Shown in pieces: positions 1 through 9,300 of a stretch of DNA of 38,625 nucleotides. Below the pieces are notes generated by a model. It was not told the origin of the DNA and did no database searches. It worked only from the letters and a program-made list of their open reading frames with translations. Both the position numbers and the translations under genes were made by a program. Origin of the DNA: Chitinophagales bacterium (GTDB lineage Bacteria > Bacteroidota > Bacteroidia > Chitinophagales > UBA2359); the NCBI GenBank assembly GCA_020629005.1, contig JAHDEE010000012.1, forward strand, positions 17,828 through 56,452, given 5' to 3'. Within the stretch, counting starts at the first letter, position 1. Every line of letters starts with the position of its first letter.

Positions 1-1
1 T

Positions 2-406
2 TACAGACTGTTCTCGGTTGATTTCCGGAGCACAATTGCAGGCTCGTACACCTCCAGCCGAAAGCGATCAAGAAGCGGTCCATTTGATCTTTCCTACAAC
101 AGGCAGGTGATTTATACACCTTTGTACCAGGGTTCAATCACTCAGCACTTGACCTGGAACAATTGGAGCGTGAAACTCCAGTATCTTGCGAATTCGCGCC
201 GCTACCTAAATCCGGAAAACACTGCTTCGATTCCTGCATTTTTGATTGGAGAAATGCAAATGGTGCGTGCCTTCAAGCTGGATCGAAATCAGGTGCAACT
301 CTGGATGTCTGTTCGGAACCTCCACAACAGCAAATACGAGCTGGTTTCGCTTCGTCCAATGCCGGCAAGAAACTTCGAGATGGGTATTTCCCTGGGAAGT
401 CTCTAG
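2..406 (+). CDS. TonB-dependent outer membrane receptor, C-terminal fragment
   Basis: The reading frame is open from the window edge to the TAG at 404-406, so only the last 134 residues are present. The sequence alternates polar and hydrophobic residues in short strands, as a beta-barrel does. It ends with a stretch of the form VRNLHNSKYELVSLRPMPAR, then FEMGISLGSL, which closely resembles the last strands of TonB-dependent receptors (N-L-x-N-x-x-Y, P-M-P-x-R, final hydrophobic strand). Such receptors import siderophores, cobalamin or glycans across the outer membrane using TonB energy. The plug and most of the barrel lie outside the window, so the substrate cannot be named. A GTG at 107 is not the real start because the frame continues upstream without a stop. 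Confidence 0.75.
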   Translation, partial: YRLFSVDFRSTIAGSYTSSRKRSRSGPFDLSYNRQVIYTPLYQGSITQHLTWNNWSVKLQYLANSRRYLNPENTASIPAFLIGEMQMVRAFKLDRNQVQLWMSVRNLHNSKYELVSLRPMPARNFEMGISLGSL

Positions 407-479
407 AGATGCCTGCCAGACAACAGGTAAGTTCATTTTGCGAGTTCATTGCTTGTTCCAAACACCACTAGAACAACTC

Positions 480-666
480 ACGGTGCAAGATAGCCCTGAT
501 GGAAGAGGAAAGATGGCTTGCAGCCAGGCGACTGAGTGTGCCACTAGACATGGCTCGGAGCTTGCCGGAGAGACATGGATAGTGGATACACGAAGCGCCT
601 GGATGTGAGCCAGCTTGTAACGGACAGCAGGCAAGCCGGTTCTTAAGTCGAACAAGCTAACGCTTC
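480..666 (-). repeat. Structured dispersed repeat, copy E4 (most diverged)
   Basis: Read on the minus strand, it starts 35 nt after the stop of the MATE gene with a T-run followed by GAAGCG. It then carries the family blocks ATGTCTCTCCGGC, AGCTCCGAGCC and TTTCCTCTTC followed by AGGGCTAT. Seven-base arms GCAAGCC (631-637) and GGCTTGC (515-521) pair perfectly and can be extended by AAGA/TCTT across a small internal loop. The conserved blocks occur in the same order as in the copies at 12830, 25504 and 33043. The rest of the 407-701 intergenic stretch holds nothing else I can recognise. Confidence 0.65.
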
Positions 667-701
667 AAAAAAAAAATGCATTTTTGATATGGAAAGTGTG
701 A

Positions 702-2099
702 TCAGACTTTTAGTCCTTTCCATCTCCCTGAGCTAAGGTACCATAAGGCGGGAGCCGCAAGGACCAACCAATAGACCATTTCCAGGGACCAGGCGGCTAG
801 TAGTCCGATACCCCAAAAGTTGATGCCAAAATAGGCCAGGGACAGATAGAATACCACTGCGAGAATAGCCATGACGAGCGATTGTCTTACCGCACCCGTG
901 CCGACAACTGCATTGAAAAGGACATTGGAGACTGCTGCGGCTAAAACGATAACCGTAAGCAGTTGGACCAATGGAACTCCTGCTTGAATGACCTCGGCGT
1001 CTTTGGTGATGATGCCGAGCAGATAATCGGGAATCAAGAGCAGGAATATGCAGGTGGCAGCAGAAAGAAGCAGGCTTAAATTGCAGGACCTTTGCACTGC
1101 CGGCTTTAGGTTGGCGTACTCCTCGTTGCCTAGCACATTGCTAACCAGCGCATTAGCGGTGGAGCCAATAGCCCAGGAGGGGATGGTGAAAAAGGTATAA
1201 ATCCACTTGACAACCGAAGATATGGCCAAGGCTCTCACGCCTAATTTTTGTATGAAGGTGAAAAACACGAACCAGCCTCCCAATCCGATGAGGAAGTTGA
1301 GCACCACCGGAGAAGCGATGTTGAGGATTTTTTTCATGTTTTCCCAATTGAGGCCAGAGAAGCGGAAAATGCCGTAGGGTTTGAGTTTTTTGTCGACCAT
1401 GACGTAGGACAAACCGACGATTCCTGCGCAGACCTCGGCAAGAGAAGAAGCCAAGCCTGCACCTGCAATGCCCATTTCGGGGAAACCGAATTTTCCGAAG
1501 ATCAAACTGTAGTTGAGCAGTATGTTGGTGGTCAGTATTGTTACGGTGATAAAGCTCAATACCCTGGTTTGGCCGATACCAGTGTAGAGGGACAGTAAGG
1601 CAAAGCCAATCAGGCTGAAAAAGATACCAAAGGAGCGATAGAATAGGTATTCATAAGCGGCGTCATAAACTGCTGGATCTGTGATGAAATACCAGAGGAT
1701 ATGCGAGGAAGTCAGTTGCAGGAAGAGAAACAGGACCATGGCCAGCACGAGTTCTGCCACCAGCAGATTGTCGAAAACTTCTCCAATGCCCAGATATCTC
1801 TTTTCTCCTGCTCTTCTGGCGATCAGGATTTGGGCGCCACGACTCAATCCAAATCCTATCATCATGAAAACCAGGTAATAAATGCCCATAATGCCGCAGG
1901 CTGCCAGGGCCGTTTCGCCTGCACTGCTTGCCGCTTCAGCGGTTTGGCTGAGTGCTGCCACACCTGATACCGGCTCTTTATCCTCCAATCGACCCAGAAA
2001 GACCATGTCGGTTACACCGATAATATTCTGGGCAAGATTGAACAGCATAAGGGGATAGGAAATGCGCCAGATTTCCTTGTAACTGAGGTCGATTTTCAT
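702..2099 (-). CDS. MATE-family multidrug/sodium antiporter
   Basis: A 465-residue protein with about twelve hydrophobic segments arranged as two similar halves, the usual length and layout of MATE exporters. The N-terminus (IWRISYPLMLFNLAQNIIG, then TDMVFLGRL) matches the first MATE helix, and the loop GFGLSRGAQILIARRAGE is the typical region after helix 2. These inner-membrane proteins expel cationic drugs or metabolites in exchange for Na+ or H+; the substrate cannot be read from sequence. An extra Glu/Ser/Ala-rich insertion (about residues 38-62) lies between helices 1 and 2. No neighbour is cotranscribed. A copy of the structured repeat (E4) lies 35 nt after its stop codon. I see no clear promoter box in the 230 bp upstream. 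Confidence 0.9.
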   Translation of the reverse strand: MKIDLSYKEIWRISYPLMLFNLAQNIIGVTDMVFLGRLEDKEPVSGVAALSQTAEAASSAGETALAACGIMGIYYLVFMMIGFGLSRGAQILIARRAGEKRYLGIGEVFDNLLVAELVLAMVLFLFLQLTSSHILWYFITDPAVYDAAYEYLFYRSFGIFFSLIGFALLSLYTGIGQTRVLSFITVTILTTNILLNYSLIFGKFGFPEMGIAGAGLASSLAEVCAGIVGLSYVMVDKKLKPYGIFRFSGLNWENMKKILNIASPVVLNFLIGLGGWFVFFTFIQKLGVRALAISSVVKWIYTFFTIPSWAIGSTANALVSNVLGNEEYANLKPAVQRSCNLSLLLSAATCIFLLLIPDYLLGIITKDAEVIQAGVPLVQLLTVIVLAAAVSNVLFNAVVGTGAVRQSLVMAILAVVFYLSLAYFGINFWGIGLLAAWSLEMVYWLVLAAPALWYLSSGRWKGLKV

Positions 2100-2330
2100 G
2101 GTGAAGGAGCTAGCGATGCTATATCGCGCTGTAGGCCAAATTTGACAATAAAAGGGTCATAAAAAAGAACAATAATAGGCTAAGTTCATTAGATTTGTCT
2201 ATCAGGATGCGATTAAGCCGGAAATTTTTCTTCAGGCTCCGGGAATGCTGTGATTTAGCTGATGGTAAGTTATTTCTTTTTGAAAAAAATCTTAATTTGC
2301 GTCGTTGCTACTTTGAAAATTTGATCCACT

Positions 2331-2936
2331 ATGACTGCAATTCGATTGATCTTAAATCTATTATTGGCTCTGTTGGCTGGATATCTTTCTTACCAGCTTT
2401 ATGAAACGATAAAAGAACCGATAGACTTTAATAATGCCAAGGTTGAAAGAGATGCGGCAGTGATATCGAAGCTAAAGGATATCCGGAGATCGCAAGTCAC
2501 TTACAAATCTCTAAACGGAAAGTTCGCCGCTTCGTTCGATTCGCTGAAATTATGCATGAAGAACGACAGCATTGAGTTTATTAAGATCATTGGGGATCCT
2601 GATGATACAACGCAGGTTGTAGAACGGATCACCACTAAGATTGCTATTCGCGATTCTATATTCAAAGGAAACATGCAGCGCATTGATTCTCTGTCTTACT
2701 TGCCTTCATTTGCCCAGCGTGGTAAGGAATTTGACTTGCAGGCAAAGATGATCACGAAGAACGAAATCGAGATTCCTGCATTTGAAGCTTCTGTACCATA
2801 CGAAGTCCTATACGATGGTCTGGTAGAAAAGTACTATGCAGACAAAGTTGGCGAAGTAATGCGCGTAGGTAGTCTCAAAGATGGTTCCGTATCTGGAAAT
2901 TGGGACGATGCTTCTGATCTAAAAGACAAAAAATAA
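2331..2936 (+). CDS. Membrane-anchored protein with pilin-like N-terminal half
   Basis: A 201-residue protein with one hydrophobic helix at residues 5-22, then a long charged helix. The segment around residues 46-72 (KLKDIRRSQVTYKSLNGKFA, then ASFDSL) resembles the end of the long helix and first turn of type IV pilin-like proteins, in which a Tyr, a Gly-Lys/Arg-Tyr/Phe and a Ser-x-x-x-Leu follow one another. The usual prepilin peptidase site (G before F/M-E) is absent, so I do not call it a true pilin. The remaining 130 residues are soluble and unfamiliar. A TACTTTG box at 2309-2315 could be its -7 element. It lies 143 bp upstream of the DUF3822 gene on the same strand, and the two may be functionally linked. 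Confidence 0.6.
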   Translation: MTAIRLILNLLLALLAGYLSYQLYETIKEPIDFNNAKVERDAAVISKLKDIRRSQVTYKSLNGKFAASFDSLKLCMKNDSIEFIKIIGDPDDTTQVVERITTKIAIRDSIFKGNMQRIDSLSYLPSFAQRGKEFDLQAKMITKNEIEIPAFEASVPYEVLYDGLVEKYYADKVGEVMRVGSLKDGSVSGNWDDASDLKDKK

Positions 2937-3079
2937 GCTAGAAATACCCCCTACAAGCACTTAAGCTCTTACTGCCCCTACAAGGAAACATGCCGGTTTC
3001 TTAGGTTTGGCCTTGGCCAGACTGCTTAAAACACCAAAGACAATGCTGTTATGTATTGTCCTGTGTTTCATTGTAGTGT

Positions 3080-3934
3080 ATGACAGTATCCGATCGAAAT
3101 TTTGCTAAGGAAGTGTGTTTTGTAGATGATTCTTATTCCAGCAGTGAGTCTGGGGTTCTGTATCTGTTTTTAGCTCGGGATGAGATACAATTGGCCATAC
3201 TTGTGCAAGGTGCCTTGGTTCGGCTCAGTCGTTTTCCTGTGCCAGAAGCAAATTCCTTGCTACAATTTCGTCTAGCCTTGAAAGCGTTTTTGCAGCATGA
3301 GCCGATGTTGCAAAGAAATTACGAGCATGTACATTTGTTATTTGCCTTTCCGATTGCGCATCTGATACCAGAGTCCTTTTTTGAAGAGCATCTATTGGAG
3401 AGCTATATCAGGTACTCATCCAATGTAGAGCAACCTGTCTGCTACCATCAACATATTCCAGCAGTTTCCTGCGAGCTGGCTTTTGCTATTCAACGGCCGT
3501 TTGTAGATTTGATTAGGAGTCATTTTCCTCGTTTCAGTATCAGACATGCATTTGCTGCATTTATCCAGCAGAGCCTGCAAAAAGTAACTGCCACTCCGCA
3601 GTATCTCGTTCATTTGCGTCCACCGATGGCCGATCTGCTGGTGTACAATGCGGCAGGGTTGGAACACTATAATCAGATATATTATCAAAGTCCGGAAGAT
3701 TTACTGTACTTCACCCTCAATCACATGACGCGTTCAGGATTGGTATGGGGTGAAACGCCAATATCGATACTGGGCGCCTCCAATACAGACGAGGAGCTTA
3801 AGGTATTGCGGGACAATGGTGCAAAGTTGCAGCCCTTTGACTACAGACCCGATATTGCCAGAGATAAAGATGCCATACAAACCGAAGCACTCAATAACTT
3901 TGCTGTATTGCTGGCTAATCTTGGATTGGAGTAG
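3080..3934 (+). CDS. DUF3822 family protein, probable actin-like ATPase fold
   Basis: A 284-residue soluble protein that I recognise as a Bacteroidota DUF3822 member from its overall pattern: an N-terminal strand-rich half, a central segment FPIAHLIPESFFEE, a Y-x-Q-S-x-E-D-L-L-Y-F-x-L-N-H block near residue 212, and a PISILGASNTDEEL block near residue 243. It also sits directly upstream of rsmD and coaD, where this family is normally found. From memory, a solved structure of the family has an actin/Hsp70-like ATPase fold, related to type IV pilus PilM and FtsA, but its function is unknown. The 147 bp to rsmD contains an independent promoter box. The start ATG has no Shine-Dalgarno sequence, which is normal for the phylum. 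Confidence 0.75.
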   Translation: MTVSDRNFAKEVCFVDDSYSSSESGVLYLFLARDEIQLAILVQGALVRLSRFPVPEANSLLQFRLALKAFLQHEPMLQRNYEHVHLLFAFPIAHLIPESFFEEHLLESYIRYSSNVEQPVCYHQHIPAVSCELAFAIQRPFVDLIRSHFPRFSIRHAFAAFIQQSLQKVTATPQYLVHLRPPMADLLVYNAAGLEHYNQIYYQSPEDLLYFTLNHMTRSGLVWGETPISILGASNTDEELKVLRDNGAKLQPFDYRPDIARDKDAIQTEALNNFAVLLANLGLE

Positions 3935-4059
3935 CATTTGCTGTGGATTTGTACATTGTTCCACAAGCAGAACCGTCAGTATTACATACAGCCTACGATT
4001 GTCGGTTCCTAGTTTGCAAAAAATCGTGGAGACTACAAGCAAGCCTGCCATCAAAAGCC

Positions 4060-4067
4060 TACCTTTG
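4060..4067 (+). promoter_or_regulatory. Bacteroidota -7 promoter box for rsmD-coaD
   Basis: TACCTTTG is an exact match to the TAnnTTTG -7 consensus and lies 14 bp before the TTG start of rsmD. Transcription would begin about 5-8 nt before the start codon, giving a very short leader. I see no convincing -33 TTTG at the usual spacing. Confidence 0.55.
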
Positions 4068-4081
4068 TAAAAAATTAGAAT

Positions 4082-4627
4082 TTGCGCATAATTGGAGGCA
4101 GATACGGAGGTCGAAGAGTACAACCGCCGAAGAGAATACCTGCAAGACCGACTACGGATATTGCCAAAGAGGGACTGTTTAATATCTTGAACAATCACCT
4201 GGATTACGAAGAGATCAAAATGCTGGATTTGTTTGGCGGGACTGGTTGTATCAGCTACGAGTTCGCCTCGCGAGGTTGTCCTGATATTACTTTGATCGAG
4301 TTGGATGGTCGCAGCATTAAGTTCATTCAGGCGACAGCAAGCACATTCGAATTTCCCATACGAGTGTTGAAAATGGATGTGTTTCGTTTTATGGAAACCA
4401 CCCATGAGACCTTTGATTTCATTTTTGCAGGACCTCCTTATGCACTATCCAATCTGCGGGAAATTCCTGATATCGTGCAGACCCAAGGACTGCTAAAGCC
4501 AGATGGTTGGTTTATCATGGAGCACAATCCTAACCACAACTTTGATGAACATGCCCATTTCTTCCGTAAGAGGAATTATGGATCCACCATTTTCAGCTTC
4601 TTTAGCCATGAAAAACAAGAAAAATGA
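4082..4627 (+). CDS. rsmD: 16S rRNA (guanine966-N2)-methyltransferase RsmD, TTG start
   Basis: A 181-residue SAM-dependent methyltransferase expected to methylate G966 of 16S rRNA in the small subunit. The N-terminus RIIGGRYGGRRVQPPKRIPA followed by RPTTDIAKEGLFNIL is the RsmD signature. The SAM-binding glycine loop is LDLFGGTG (residues 48-55), and the acidic residue of motif II lies in TLIELDGRS. The start is TTG at 4082, fixed by alignment of MRIIGG to the family and by the lack of an in-frame ATG nearby. Oddity: catalytic motif IV, normally D/N-P-P-Y, reads G117-P-P-Y here (codons GGA CCT CCT TAT from 4430). The stop overlaps the coaD start (ATGA), which implies translational coupling. 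Confidence 0.9.
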   Translation: MRIIGGRYGGRRVQPPKRIPARPTTDIAKEGLFNILNNHLDYEEIKMLDLFGGTGCISYEFASRGCPDITLIELDGRSIKFIQATASTFEFPIRVLKMDVFRFMETTHETFDFIFAGPPYALSNLREIPDIVQTQGLLKPDGWFIMEHNPNHNFDEHAHFFRKRNYGSTIFSFFSHEKQEK

Positions 4628-5085
4628 GGAAAGCGGTTTTTCCAGGTTCATTCGATCCAATTACTTTAGGACATGTCGATATAATTCGCAGAGGCTTGCC
4701 GCTCTTCGATGAATTGGTAGTTGCAATAGGTGTTAACTCGGCCAAAAAGTATCACTTCTCGCTGGAAAAGCGATTGGAGTTTATATCGTCGATTTTCGAA
4801 AATGACGATAAACTACATGTACAAACTTATGAGGGTTTGACAGTTGACTATTGCAGGTCCATTAATGCTGGGTTTATCCTGCGAGGTATACGATCTTCTA
4901 GCGATTTTGAGTTTGAGCGCAATATTGCACAGCTCAACTCAACGTTGAACGGAGGCGTAGAAAGCGTCTTTCTTATCTCAGCTCCACAATTCAGCCATAT
5001 AAGCAGCACCATTGTTCGGGAAATCCTGAAGTACGGAGGGGATGTCTCTGATTTTCTTCCGGGAAATGTGGTGCAAGAATTGTAA
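4624..5085 (+). CDS. coaD: Phosphopantetheine adenylyltransferase
   Basis: A 153-residue enzyme that transfers AMP from ATP to 4'-phosphopantetheine, the penultimate step of coenzyme A synthesis in the cytoplasm. Family hallmarks are all visible: the nucleotide-binding FPGSFDPITLGH (residues 6-17, with T-x-G-H), RGIRSSSDFEFE (residues 88-99) and the second ATP motif ISSTIVRE (residues 126-133). The length matches the family. Its ATG overlaps the rsmD TGA by four bases (ATGA at 4624-4627), so it is probably translated by re-initiation after rsmD. The cysteine desulfurase gene follows after 37 bp and may be in the same transcript. Confidence 0.95.
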   Translation: MRKAVFPGSFDPITLGHVDIIRRGLPLFDELVVAIGVNSAKKYHFSLEKRLEFISSIFENDDKLHVQTYEGLTVDYCRSINAGFILRGIRSSSDFEFERNIAQLNSTLNGGVESVFLISAPQFSHISSTIVREILKYGGDVSDFLPGNVVQEL

Positions 5086-5122
5086 ATTACGGATCTAACA
5101 AAGAGACAAAAAAGCTACTATT

Positions 5123-6250
5123 ATGGCCATCTATTTTGATAATGCAGCCACAACCCAGCTCGATCCCCGAGTTCTCGAAAGCATGTTACCCTACTTCTCT
5201 GAACATTTTGGAAATCCTTCTTCGATTCATTCAATGGGTAGAAAAACCCGGACCGCGATCGAAGGTGCAAGAAAGTTCGTCGCGAATACATTGAATGCCA
5301 GCACAGCAGAGATTTTCTTTACCTCCGGAGGCACAGAATCGAATAATCTCGTGCTGACGACTGCCACGAGAGATATGGGTGTCACCAGAATCATATCCTC
5401 AAAGATCGAGCATCATTGCGTAATGCACACGATCGAACATTTATGCCATTGTCACGAGGTACAAATTGACTTTGTTTCGTTGGACGAAAAGGGTAGAATC
5501 GATCCTGCCGAAGTGGAAAAGATGCTGAAGTCATCTTCTGAAAAAACGCTGGTCTCCTTGATGCATGCCAACAATGAGATTGGAAATATCACTGATTTAC
5601 AGAGTATCTCTGCGATTTGTAAAGAGAACGGGGCATTGTTGCATTCGGACACAGTGCAGACATTTGCACATTACCCGATCGATGTACAAGAACTCCAGCT
5701 GGACTTTCTGACGGGATCTGCACATAAATTTCACGGCCCGAAAGGTATCGGAATCCTCTATTGCAACGGTGATAATCCGGCAAAACCGCTCTTGCACGGT
5801 GGTGCGCAGGAGCGCAATATGAGGGCTGGCACCGAGAATTTATACGGAATAGTCGGTCTGGAAGCTGCCTTGCGTATAGCGATTGAGGAAATGGACAAGG
5901 ATCGTGAATTCATCCAGGGACTGAAAGATTATGCTGCTGAGCAATTGCTGGCGAACATTCCTGGACTTACCTTTAACGGTGATTATCAAGGAAATAGTCT
6001 TTACACAGTGCTGAATGTTGCCTTTCCGGGAGATAATCCATATTTGCTCTTTAATCTGGATATTGCAGGGATTTGTGCTTCCGGAGGATCAGCATGCAGC
6101 AGTGGTTCTGATGCTGGTTCACATGTGCTACGTGCCCTGCACAGAGGCTCAAGTCCCACCTCCGTTCGATTTAGTTTCTCCCGTTTTAACAAACGTGAGG
6201 AAGTTGATATATTAGTTGCAAAGTTACAGGAGATGGTCTTGGTTAAGTAG
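5123..6250 (+). CDS. Cysteine desulfurase, NifS/IscS type
   Basis: A 375-residue PLP enzyme that removes sulfur from cysteine as an enzyme persulfide for Fe-S clusters or tRNA thiolation. Visible elements are the N-terminal FDNAATTQLDP, the cofactor contacts SGGTESNN (68-75) and EHHCV (96-100), the substrate-binding NNEIG (150-154), the PLP lysine in GSAHKFHGPKG (Lys202), the segment GGAQERNMRAGTEN (226-239), and the active-site Cys325 in GGSACSSGS. The position matches HSDTVQ (174-179) where most homologues have H-x-D-A-V/A-Q. The subtype (IscS, NifS or an MnmA-dedicated enzyme) cannot be decided, as no iscU, mnmA or scaffold gene is nearby. It follows coaD closely on the same strand. Confidence 0.92.
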   Translation: MAIYFDNAATTQLDPRVLESMLPYFSEHFGNPSSIHSMGRKTRTAIEGARKFVANTLNASTAEIFFTSGGTESNNLVLTTATRDMGVTRIISSKIEHHCVMHTIEHLCHCHEVQIDFVSLDEKGRIDPAEVEKMLKSSSEKTLVSLMHANNEIGNITDLQSISAICKENGALLHSDTVQTFAHYPIDVQELQLDFLTGSAHKFHGPKGIGILYCNGDNPAKPLLHGGAQERNMRAGTENLYGIVGLEAALRIAIEEMDKDREFIQGLKDYAAEQLLANIPGLTFNGDYQGNSLYTVLNVAFPGDNPYLLFNLDIAGICASGGSACSSGSDAGSHVLRALHRGSSPTSVRFSFSRFNKREEVDILVAKLQEMVLVK

Positions 6251-6312
6251 TTAATTGTCATTAAGTTTGTGTATTTGAGAGTGGCGTTTTTTCGGCACTT
6301 TGAGCGGCCTCA

Positions 6313-6342
6313 TTTGCTCACCATTCATGGCTAATACACTTG
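6313..6342 (+). promoter_or_regulatory. Promoter abutting the start of the 2150-residue protein
   Basis: TTTG at 6313-6316 (-33 element), 18 bp spacer, TACACTTG at 6335-6342 (-7 element, one mismatch to TAnnTTTG). Only four bases (tact) separate the -7 box from the ATG at 6347, so the transcript should be leaderless or nearly so. Confidence 0.5.
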
Positions 6343-6346
6343 TACT

Positions 6347-9300
6347 ATGATTAATGACCGACTACCCCTGGGTCTTATTGCTGCTCTGCTACTTTTGCTG
6401 GCAGCTACAGCAGGCCAACTACAAGCGCAAAACCTGGTTCCGAATCCGGGATTCGAAGACCTGATAGACTGTCCGGTCCAAGCTGGGCAAATTGATCTTG
6501 CGGAGCCCTGGACCACACCAAATGGCGGCTCAGCTGATTTGTACAGCACCTGTGCCAGCGGTCCGGTAGGAGTTCCAAACAATGCCTACGGTAGCCAGGA
6601 AGTCTATGAAGGCCAAAGCTACGCGGGCATCAAAGTCTTTGATCTAGACAATCAACGTGAATACCTCACCGTCGAATTGCCGTCTCCTCTTAACACTGGT
6701 AATCAATACTGTGTTAGCTTTCAAACCAGCCTGGCCGCTACGGCAGCCATTGCCGAGATTGGCACCTACTTTTCGTTGACAGAGCCAAGCGCAACCAACG
6801 GCTTGGTAATGGATTTTGTGCCACAAGTTGTCAACCAAACAGGAATTCTAGATGAAGCAGAGGAATGGGCGCAGATATCGGGGGTCTTTACTGCTGAGGC
6901 AGATTACAACTACCTAACACTGGGTAACTTCCTCAGCAACAGTCAAACCAGCATTTTTAACACAGACCCTGGAGCCCCTTTTGACAGTCTGGGCTACTAT
7001 TTCATCGATCAGGTATCTGTAGTTCAAATTGCACCCTTTTTGGTTAATTATGAAGATAATCTTTGCGTAGGACAAACCAGCACGATTGAAGTCTTTGGCG
7101 GAGAGTCCTATTTCTGGTATGACGTGCAGAATCCAACAGTGGTGTTTAACAGTTCCGCATCTTATACTTTCACTGCTACAGAATCAAGAGATATTAGGAT
7201 CGTGGCGATCACAGGGGACTGTGCGAGATCGGAAACCATACATATTGAAGTTGCTCCTTACCCGGAGCTCCATCTGGATGTAGGGCAATTCTGTCTAGGT
7301 CAGCTCTTGGAATTCACTGATCAATCCACCAATGTAACTAGTGATGCCACCTATGAGTGGGATTTTGGAAATGACGGCATCGTCGACGAAATCACGTACG
7401 GAGGTGCAGCTTACTCTTTCGATCAAAGCGGGGTAAATCAGGTTTTGCTAAGCATAAGCAATGGTGGGAACTGCTTCAGCTCTCAGCTCTTCTCTTTTGA
7501 AGTCATTACAGACTGTAACAGTTGCGAAAGCCCAGTCAACCTCGTTCCCAATGGTAGTTTTGAAATTCTCAATGCCTGTCCCGATGGGCTCAACGACATG
7601 GAGCAATTAACGGGGTGGATTGCTCCAAGCCAGGGTACTCCAGATGCCTTCCACAATTGTTTCGAAGAAGAAGACAATGACGACAGCAACAATGTAGGGG
7701 TGCCGGAGAACACTTTTGGGCAGCAGCTACCCTTCAGGGGCAATGCATATGCAGGAATATACGGAGCGAAGGAGTCCGATAATTATCGGGAATACATTTC
7801 AGCAAAGCTACAACAAGCAATGATCCCTGGGCGCAACTATTGCGTTTCGTTCCAGGTAAGTCCTGGCGATTATACAGCCCTTAGAATTGATAAAATCGGC
7901 GCGCACTTTTCTGTAGATGCGATCAATTCATTAACACAAAATACCTTGACAGAACAGCCACAGATCGAGTATGTAGGGGATGTCATCGATAATGAAACAG
8001 GTTGGGTGGAGATACAAGGAACTTTTGAAGCTACAGAGGCCTTTGAGTGGATCACGATCGGAAACTTCAAGCCAATTAGTCAAACAACAATCGAAGATCA
8101 GGAGGATAATCAAACGGTGTACAATGCCATTGCTTATCTATATGTTGATGCGGTCGAAGTTGTAGAAATTCCAGCCCTAAGTCTTGACGGTAACCTCGAA
8201 GCATGTACTGGTGATCAAATCAACGTCTGTGCCAATGATGACTTCTGCGATTATCAATGGTTTGCCGATGAAAACCTAACTATAGAAGTCAGCAACACCG
8301 CTTGCCTTAATGTATCGGGATTGCTACCAGGATTTTACACTTATCACTTGTTAGCTGGCAATGGAGACTGCGCGATTCGCCAATCTGTGATTATCACTGT
8401 GGCTGATTTTCCCGAAGTGCAATTTACCGGTGTTCCAAACTGTGTCGGTAATGTCACCACCTTCAGTGACGAATCTTCTGGTATCGTGGAAGGCGCAACT
8501 TATGCCTGGGATTTCAATACTGATGGCACCATCGACGCAGGCTTGTCTGGTAATATTGGACACATCTTTACAGAATCGGGACTACAGTCTGTTACACTTA
8601 CCGTCACAAACCCAGGCGGCTGTTCAGATAATTACACCTTTGTAATCGATATTCCCGAAACCTGCGATCCCTGTCTTCCTACCAATCTTGCGCCCAATGG
8701 AGGATTCGAGATCAGCACCGGCTGTCCCTCCGAAAATGGGCAAATTGATCTTGCCAATCTCTGGTACAGTCCAACATCCGGAACGCCCGATTACTTTAGC
8801 AGTTGTGCCACCGACAATGACTTTGGCGTCCCATCAAACTACTTCGGATTTCAAAACGATAGTGACGGAGCAGCATATGCAGGCATCTTTGCCTATGATG
8901 GTAACATAAATAATCTAAGAGAATATATCTCAACACCGCTCTTAGCCAATTTGGAGGCAGGTGCTCAATATTGTTTGAGCTTTAACGTCAGTCTGGGTGA
9001 GGAATCAGATTACGCAGTTGGCTCCCTGGGAGCTTATTTTTCCACAGACTCCATCGGCTTTAACCAGCCAGTAGTAATTGCAGGAATCCCACAGGTGTCC
9101 TACGAATCGGTGGTAGCACTTGGAGAACAAGTCGGCTGGCAGCAGGTGACGGGCACCTTTACGGCAAGCGATGACTTCCGATTCCTTACCATAGGAAACT
9201 TCAACACGGATCTGGAATCCTTTGTGCTTCCTGTAGGTGATGCCAATCCAGATGGAAAGGCATTCTATTATATCGACGATGTTTCCCTGGTGAAGATTGA

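Noticed and set aside
3935-4081. Terminator between DUF3822 and rsmD
   Set aside because: GCTGTGGA and TCCACAAGC can pair with a bulge, but no T-run follows.
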